DNA of 55,162 nucleotides from positions 1-55,162 of the forward strand of contig JAJZTA010000017.1 in the NCBI GenBank assembly GCA_021849295.1, given 5' to 3'. A program made the position numbers and the translations under genes. The notes below the pieces were generated by a model. The model saw only the letters and a list, made by a program, of their open reading frames with translations. It was not told the DNA's origin and did no database searches. Positions 50,442 through 55,162 of this stretch are shown here, piece by piece (position 1 is the stretch's first letter; each line of letters starts with the position of its first letter). The DNA comes from Pseudomonadota bacterium (GTDB lineage Bacteria; Pseudomonadota; Alphaproteobacteria; Micavibrionales; UBA2020).

Positions 50442-50526
50442 AAGCTGATTCTCGAAGAAGGCCTGCGTTCGCCCGCTTTTTGACAAGGGCAGACTGCGCG
50501 GATTATGCTCTTTTCAGGGACGCTAT

Positions 50527-51105
50527 ATGCACATAAACTTTTACCGCGGACTCGTTTTCTCACTCTGGATACTATTCACGGGCTATTGGGCCATCGCCGC
50601 CCGCTGGACAAAGCCCAATATGCGCAAGCATTCATGGCGCAACGGGCTTGGGCTGCGTCTCGGTCTTGCCGTCGTCCTTGCCGCCATTCTGAGCATTCCT
50701 GCCGTCATGCGCTATATGAACCACATTCAGGCACTGATGGACCGGCACGCGGAAATAGCGGCTGTTGGCACGGTGATTTGCGGGCTGGGTATGGCGTTTG
50801 CCTTCTGGGCGCGCCTGCATATCGGGCGTAACTGGGGCGTGCCGATGTCCCAAAAGGAAAACCCCGATCTGGTGACGACGGGGCCTTACGCCTTTATCCG
50901 CCATCCCATATATACGGGTGTGCTGACTGCCCTTCTGGGCACGGGATTGAGCGTGAGCGTGATCTGTCTGCCGTGTCTGGTCGCGGCCGCGTTTTATTTC
51001 ATTTACAGCGCGCGGCGCGAGGAAGCCTTTATGTGCACGCGCTTCCCTGTGACCTATCCCGCCTACATGCAGCGCACGAAGATGTTGCTCCCGTTGCTTT
51101 TCTGA
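50527..51105 (+). CDS. isoprenylcysteine carboxyl methyltransferase family membrane protein
   Basis: A 192-aa polytopic protein of the ICMT/PEMT-like group. Four or five hydrophobic helices are visible, and the SAM-binding C-terminal motif reads 'VTTGPYAFIRHPIYTGVLTA' with a following 'YSARREEAFMCTRFPVTYPA'. Bacterial members methylate lipids or unknown small substrates; no prenylated protein target is implied. It follows the proline-rich protein gene by 85 bp and is convergent with the TpsB gene. Confidence 0.88.
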   Translation: MHINFYRGLVFSLWILFTGYWAIAARWTKPNMRKHSWRNGLGLRLGLAVVLAAILSIPAVMRYMNHIQALMDRHAEIAAVGTVICGLGMAFAFWARLHIGRNWGVPMSQKENPDLVTTGPYAFIRHPIYTGVLTALLGTGLSVSVICLPCLVAAAFYFIYSARREEAFMCTRFPVTYPAYMQRTKMLLPLLF

Positions 51106-51142
51106 CGCCTGAAGAGGCGCGGAGGGACTCTTTTGCGCGCGG

Positions 51143-52849
51143 CTAGAAGTTATAGCCGAGGAGGAAAGAGTAGCTTGGCGCTTTGCCATTGCTGCCGTAG
51201 AGGGGTGTGAGGACTGCCTTGGTCAGCGGCTTGGCGACATATACGTTCGCGTTCAGGCCAAGGGCGTTCTTGACATCTATACCGAGACCTGCCGAGGCGG
51301 CGGAAATGGAGGGAGGGGTGCTCGGATGCAACTGCCATACTTTGCCGATGTCATAGAAAGCATACGGCGAAAAAATCGTTTGGTACCAAACCGGTAAGCC
51401 GGAATAATGAAGCTCGAGCGAAGCCGAGACACCTTCGTCGCCGGTAATTTCAGAAACGTTATATGCGCGCCCGACGACGGATCCGCCATAGCCAAATTCC
51501 TCCGAGGAATAAAGCGAGCCGGAGGCGGCCTGTCCGTCCAGCGAGAGCAGCGACGACCAGTTTTTTGCCAGATATTGCAGACGCATGTAGTTGAGCGTGA
51601 TCTTCGTGAAGTCAGGGTGGACGTCGGGTTTCGATGTGAGCTTATCGCCCTCTTTAGAGCTGCTGAGGAGGGGCAGACCCTGCGTGAGCTGTATGTTAAG
51701 AAAATTCTGTCCGTGCCACTTGTCGGTATTGTTGAAGTCGAAGCCGAGCTGGGCCGTACGAATTCTGTCCCTGTTGAATGCGGTATTTAATAAATTGATG
51801 GAGGAATTGAGGTAATTTAAAGAGAAATGCCCCGTCAGATTTTCGCGGCGCGTGCGCATAAGCCGGTAATCCAGGCCGATGCTTGCCGTATTGGAATTAC
51901 TGGCTATGTTGAATTGCGACAGTGTGTAGCCGGGAAGGGCGTTGCTGTGGCCATAGCTCAAATCAAGCGTGAGCCTTGTTGAAAGCGCTATTTTATGCGT
52001 CAGGTTTATGGAGTAAAAATGGCCCGGCCCGTGCAGGGTTTTCGTTGTTTCATAGGAGATTTTCGTTTTCTGCAGGGGAAGAAGACTGCCTTCCCACGAG
52101 GCCGTTATTTCGTTGGGCCCCATGAAGCGCGATCCGTGGTTGTCGAGGCTGATGCTTCTGACAGGTTTAATTTTTGTAACGGTCAGGATCAGTTTGACGT
52201 CGGTTTGGTTCTGCGTCGCCGGCGCGAGCGTCGCCTTGAAGGATAGCCCCGGCAGATTGTTCAACAGCAGGAGCTGGGTTTCCAGCGTTTGTATGCGCGT
52301 GGGTTTGTCGGTCAGGATTGCCGCGAGGGCTTTGGTGATGACCGGAGAGTTGGGGACCCGCGCTCCTTCAAAAGTGATTGATCCGATATAGCCTTCGATC
52401 GCCTCAATTCTCAATATGCCGTTCTTGGTAATCTTTTGCGCGGGCACAAACGCGCGGCAAAGAAAATATCCTTTGTCGCGGTATTTTTTCGTCAGTTCCG
52501 CGGCGATTTCCCACGGGAATTTAAGGTTGACTGTTTTTCTGAAATTCAACCTGTAGAGGCTTTTCAGTTTCGCATCGTCGAACACGGTGACGTTGTGAAA
52601 CCAGATGCCGCCAAGCTGGAGATGGATTTTGTCCGCGCCCGGAGGCAAGGGGCCCGTCAGAGGAATGTACGGGATTTCGATCACGTCTTTGCTCTTTGAA
52701 AACGTTGGTTGCTCGCTCTGGGGTTGTGCAGCGCCGATACGGTTGATGTCGGCAGAGCCGGGGATGGTGACGGCAAAAGACGGGCGCGCGCATAGAAGGG
52801 GCGTCAATGCGGCAAGCAAGCCCAGAAAAATGATTCTATTCGACTTCAA
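51143..52849 (-). CDS. two-partner secretion transporter TpsB (ShlB/FhaC/HecB family)
   Basis: A 568-aa outer-membrane Omp85-type transporter. A signal peptide ('FLGLLAALTPLLCARPSFA') is followed by POTRA domains ('FPWEIAAELTKKYRDKGYFL', 'GILRIEAIEGYIGSITFEG') and a beta-barrel with 'SISLDNHGSRFMGPNEITAS', 'GYGGSVVGRAYNVSEITGDE' and a terminal Phe ('SYSFLLGYNF'), the signal for barrel insertion. It should secrete the filamentous-haemagglutinin-like protein encoded divergently at 53161. It is lower in GC than neighbouring genes. The orientation is unusual, as tpsB and tpsA are normally in one operon. Confidence 0.92.
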   Translation of the reverse strand: MKSNRIIFLGLLAALTPLLCARPSFAVTIPGSADINRIGAAQPQSEQPTFSKSKDVIEIPYIPLTGPLPPGADKIHLQLGGIWFHNVTVFDDAKLKSLYRLNFRKTVNLKFPWEIAAELTKKYRDKGYFLCRAFVPAQKITKNGILRIEAIEGYIGSITFEGARVPNSPVITKALAAILTDKPTRIQTLETQLLLLNNLPGLSFKATLAPATQNQTDVKLILTVTKIKPVRSISLDNHGSRFMGPNEITASWEGSLLPLQKTKISYETTKTLHGPGHFYSINLTHKIALSTRLTLDLSYGHSNALPGYTLSQFNIASNSNTASIGLDYRLMRTRRENLTGHFSLNYLNSSINLLNTAFNRDRIRTAQLGFDFNNTDKWHGQNFLNIQLTQGLPLLSSSKEGDKLTSKPDVHPDFTKITLNYMRLQYLAKNWSSLLSLDGQAASGSLYSSEEFGYGGSVVGRAYNVSEITGDEGVSASLELHYSGLPVWYQTIFSPYAFYDIGKVWQLHPSTPPSISAASAGLGIDVKNALGLNANVYVAKPLTKAVLTPLYGSNGKAPSYSFLLGYNF

Positions 52850-53160
52850 CAGTGTCCCCTACGCATCCCCATGCAAAAGTCAGACGGCCCCGCTACTATA
52901 TAGAGCCTTGATTCAACTATCATATATGGATTGCAGTGAGTGGGCAAATGTTCCTTTGGAAGGGGTATGAATAGCGATAAACACGCCCTATTAGCGATAA
53001 GTTTTTTCTCGATACATAAACCAAATATTACGTCAAGAGATATCAAAGAAAATCTCAATCCGGCTAAAATACGAATAAAATACGAATATATGTGTGATAT
53101 ACTTAAGATAGGGGTTCTAAGACGTTGGATTAGGACGGAGTTGTAGGCTGTCGATGGGGT
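52850..53160. promoter_or_regulatory. AT-rich divergent promoter region of the TpsB/TpsA pair, with an 11-bp tandem repeat
   Basis: These 311 bases hold no credible gene (a 59-codon ORF at 52967-53146 has weak protein character). TAAAATACGAA occurs twice in tandem at 53065-53075 and 53076-53086, exactly one helical turn apart, followed by TATATGTG. Several TATA-like stretches lie on both sides. The site is 74 bp before the TpsA start and is a plausible shared control point. Confidence 0.5.
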
Positions 53161-55162
53161 ATGGGAATTTTTTTTAAACATATCGACCGGCGAAGAGTGA
53201 AGAAGCCCTGTCAGCGCAAACAGTTCTTGTTTGCGGCTGTGTTGTCTTTTTGCGTTTTTGTCTCGTCAGCAGCTTTCGCAAATCCGATAGGCGGCACAGT
53301 CTCCGCCGGCACGGCGTCGATCAACTCTTCAGGAACAACTTTAACCGTCACGCAAAGCACCGACAAAGCGGTGATTGACTGGCAGAGTTTTAACATCAAT
53401 TCCAATGAAACAACCCAGTTTCTTCAACCATCATCTTCGTCGATAACCCTCAACCGTATCAACAGCGGCAACATCACCCAGATTTACGGGCACCTGGACT
53501 CAAACGGCAAGCTCATCCTCGTGAACCCCGACGGCTTCCTGTTCGGTGCGGGCGCGAACGTCAACGTCAACAGCCTTGTCGCGACGACGGCGAACATCAG
53601 CAACCAGAATTTCATGGGCACGGGGCTGATGAACTTTGACCAGCCCGGCAATCCCCTGGCGTCAATCACCAACAACGGCACCATCACCGCGGCCGATGCG
53701 GGGCTTGTGGGTCTTGTGGCGCCCAACGTTCTCAACAACGGCGTGATCACGGCGCGTCTGGGCACGGTGCAACTGGCGTCGGCCGACACCTTCTCGCTCG
53801 ACTTTTACGGCGACGGCCTGCTGAACTTCGCCGTCAGCCCCGCCGTGCAGCAACAGCTGTTGCAAAACACCGGCCTCATTTCCGCCGCGGGCGGCAACAT
53901 CGACATCACGGCCGCCGCGGGCGCGAGCGTCGTCAATAGCCTGATCCACGTTTCCGGCGAGCTGGCCGCGCCCGCTGTAGCGCAGCAAGGCGGAAATATT
54001 TACATCTATGCCGCCGGCAGCAACGCCGTTGCGAACAATGTGACGGCGAACAAAGGCCAGCTGAGCGGCTACAGCACAGTGGAAGTGGATGGCACGCTGA
54101 GCGCGTCCGGTGACGGCGCGGGACAGACGGGCGGCAACATCTCCGTTCTCGGCGATCGCGTCGGATTGCTTTCGGGCGCTTCGCTGGATGTCAGCGGTGA
54201 TGCCGGCGGCGGCACCGTTCAGGTGGGCGGCGATTTCCATGGCGCCGGCGTGACCCCGACGTCGATTTACACGTACGTTGACTCCAATGCTACCATCAAC
54301 GCCAACGCGCTGACGTCCGGCAACGGCGGGAATGTCGCGGTCTGGAGCGACGGTCTGACCTACTTCGGCGGTCACATTTCCGCCATGGGCGGCGCGCTGT
54401 CCGGCAACGGCGGCAACGTCGAAACCTCCGGCGAGCAGACGCTGAATTTCGCAAGCGGCGCGACGGTGACGACCGAGGCGGTGAACGGCAAAACCGGCAC
54501 GCTGCTGCTGGACCCGACGAGCATTACGATCCTGGCGGGCACCGGTGACAGCGCCGCCGACGGCACGAATACTTTCGAAGGGAGCACCACCCCCGGCACG
54601 ATCGCCAGTGCCGATACTCTCTCGACGGTTTACCAGAGCGAACTTCAGGGCATCGCCGCCACGACAAACATCTCTCTCACGACGTCGGTCACGGGCAGCA
54701 TCACGCTGGACAGTTTGGGCGGCGGCATCCTGAATCTGGCGCAAACCGCGGGCAACAGCGTTACGTTCTCCGCCGGATCCGGCGGCTTCATCATGCTGAA
54801 CACGGCCGATACCATCCAGACGGCCGGCGGCGCTCTGAATATCATTACGCAGGGCGGCAGCTCGACGATCGGCAATCTTACGACGGGCGCCGGTCTGATC
54901 ACCCTCAACATCGGCGGCACGGCTAATATCGCGGGCGTCATCAGCAACACGGCGGGCATCGTGAAGAGCGGCACCGGCACGCTGACGCTGTCCGGCGTCA
55001 ACACCTATACGGGCGGTACGACAATCTCCGGCGGTACGCTGTACTTCCCGGGCAGCGTCGCGGTCTCGACGGCGGGCAACCTCGGCAACACGACGGCGGC
55101 GGTGACGATCACGGGCGGGGGCATACTGGATTACACGGGCGCGGCCGCGGGCAGCTTCGCGC
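53161..55162 (+). CDS. filamentous haemagglutinin-like TpsA exoprotein, N-terminal part
   Basis: An open frame from ATG 53161 to the window end (667 codons, no stop). It has a basic N-region and signal peptide ('FLFAAVLSFCVFVSSAAFA') and the TPS secretion domain: 'NPIGGTVSAGTASINSSGTT', 'VIDWQSFNINSNETTQFLQP', 'LNRINSGNITQIYGHLDSNG' and 'LILVNPDGFLFGAGANVNVN' with the NPxG box. Gly/Asn/Ala-rich beta-helix sequence follows. Near the window end 'GTGTLTLSGVNTYTGGTTIS' with 'GGTL' resembles passenger-associated autotransporter repeats. It is presumably a large surface adhesin or contact-dependent effector. A GTG at 53197 is an alternative start. Confidence 0.9.
   Translation, partial: MGIFFKHIDRRRVKKPCQRKQFLFAAVLSFCVFVSSAAFANPIGGTVSAGTASINSSGTTLTVTQSTDKAVIDWQSFNINSNETTQFLQPSSSSITLNRINSGNITQIYGHLDSNGKLILVNPDGFLFGAGANVNVNSLVATTANISNQNFMGTGLMNFDQPGNPLASITNNGTITAADAGLVGLVAPNVLNNGVITARLGTVQLASADTFSLDFYGDGLLNFAVSPAVQQQLLQNTGLISAAGGNIDITAAAGASVVNSLIHVSGELAAPAVAQQGGNIYIYAAGSNAVANNVTANKGQLSGYSTVEVDGTLSASGDGAGQTGGNISVLGDRVGLLSGASLDVSGDAGGGTVQVGGDFHGAGVTPTSIYTYVDSNATINANALTSGNGGNVAVWSDGLTYFGGHISAMGGALSGNGGNVETSGEQTLNFASGATVTTEAVNGKTGTLLLDPTSITILAGTGDSAADGTNTFEGSTTPGTIASADTLSTVYQSELQGIAATTNISLTTSVTGSITLDSLGGGILNLAQTAGNSVTFSAGSGGFIMLNTADTIQTAGGALNIITQGGSSTIGNLTTGAGLITLNIGGTANIAGVISNTAGIVKSGTGTLTLSGVNTYTGGTTISGGTLYFPGSVAVSTAGNLGNTTAAVTITGGGILDYTGAAAGSFA

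Noticed and set aside
52967-53146. 59-codon ORF in the TPS intergenic region
   Set aside because: It spans the tandem repeat, is AT-rich and has weak coding character; more likely promoter DNA.
1-55162. tRNA, rRNA or CRISPR arrays
   Set aside because: I scanned by eye for T-loop-like GGTTCGA segments, rRNA-like blocks and regularly spaced repeats and found none I could support. A covariance-model scan would be decisive.

Overview
The window looks like an alphaproteobacterial chromosome of high GC content. It carries a block of priA, fsa, a DUF484 gene and xerC, an amgK kinase, a membrane-anchored CycM-type cytochrome c, a Caulobacter-type cpa/tad locus and a CtrA-like TTAA-N7-TTAA site. Placement below class level is not supported by anything I can read directly. 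TGA is an ordinary stop codon here (for example at the end of amgK).

Layout. Positions 1 to about 3020 are the end of an integrated element: an ArdC-type antirestriction gene cut by the window edge, several very small genes, structured GC-rich DNA and a tyrosine integrase with a cluster of phased repeats in its upstream region. From about 3065 the chromosome resumes with a possibly truncated ORF, xerC, DUF484, fsa, priA, an AT-rich DUF3800 gene, sixA, ppx, a PAP2 membrane protein, rnd, a frameshifted membrane protein, amgK, an aspartate aminotransferase, a possible small RNA, cycM and gpt. Positions 17714 to 24953 form one compact eight-gene kynurenine operon with overlapping or abutting reading frames. 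It covers N-formylkynurenine to the product of 2-aminomuconate deamination, but has no tryptophan dioxygenase. It ends tail to tail with fdxA and a DHH phosphoesterase.

The middle holds a glutamine-synthetase-like ligase, a tiny lipoprotein-like ORF next to a cysteine-rich secreted peptide, ung, and genes of unknown function. A tad pilus locus follows (flp, cpaA, cpaC, cpaD, cpaE, cpaF, tadB, tadC), with tadD and a pilus N-domain protein on the other strand; no cpaB or tadE/F/G is visible. After it come etfAB, two cyclophilins, yggT, folD and a frameshifted transglutaminase-like gene. A ureide set (uraD, puuE, hiuH) lacks urate oxidase. The right end is an envelope and secretion region: a proline-rich exported protein, an ICMT-like methyltransferase, and a divergently arranged two-partner secretion pair whose large exoprotein runs off the window.

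The points most worth a second look are the SDR heading the kynurenine operon (no canonical YxxxK, function unassigned), the multibranched dyad cluster and phased octamers beside the integrase, the divergent TpsB/TpsA pair with an 11-bp tandem repeat between them, the operator-like 22-bp repeats before yggT, the candidate small RNA after the aminotransferase, and two frameshifts that are each repaired by one extra base in a C run.
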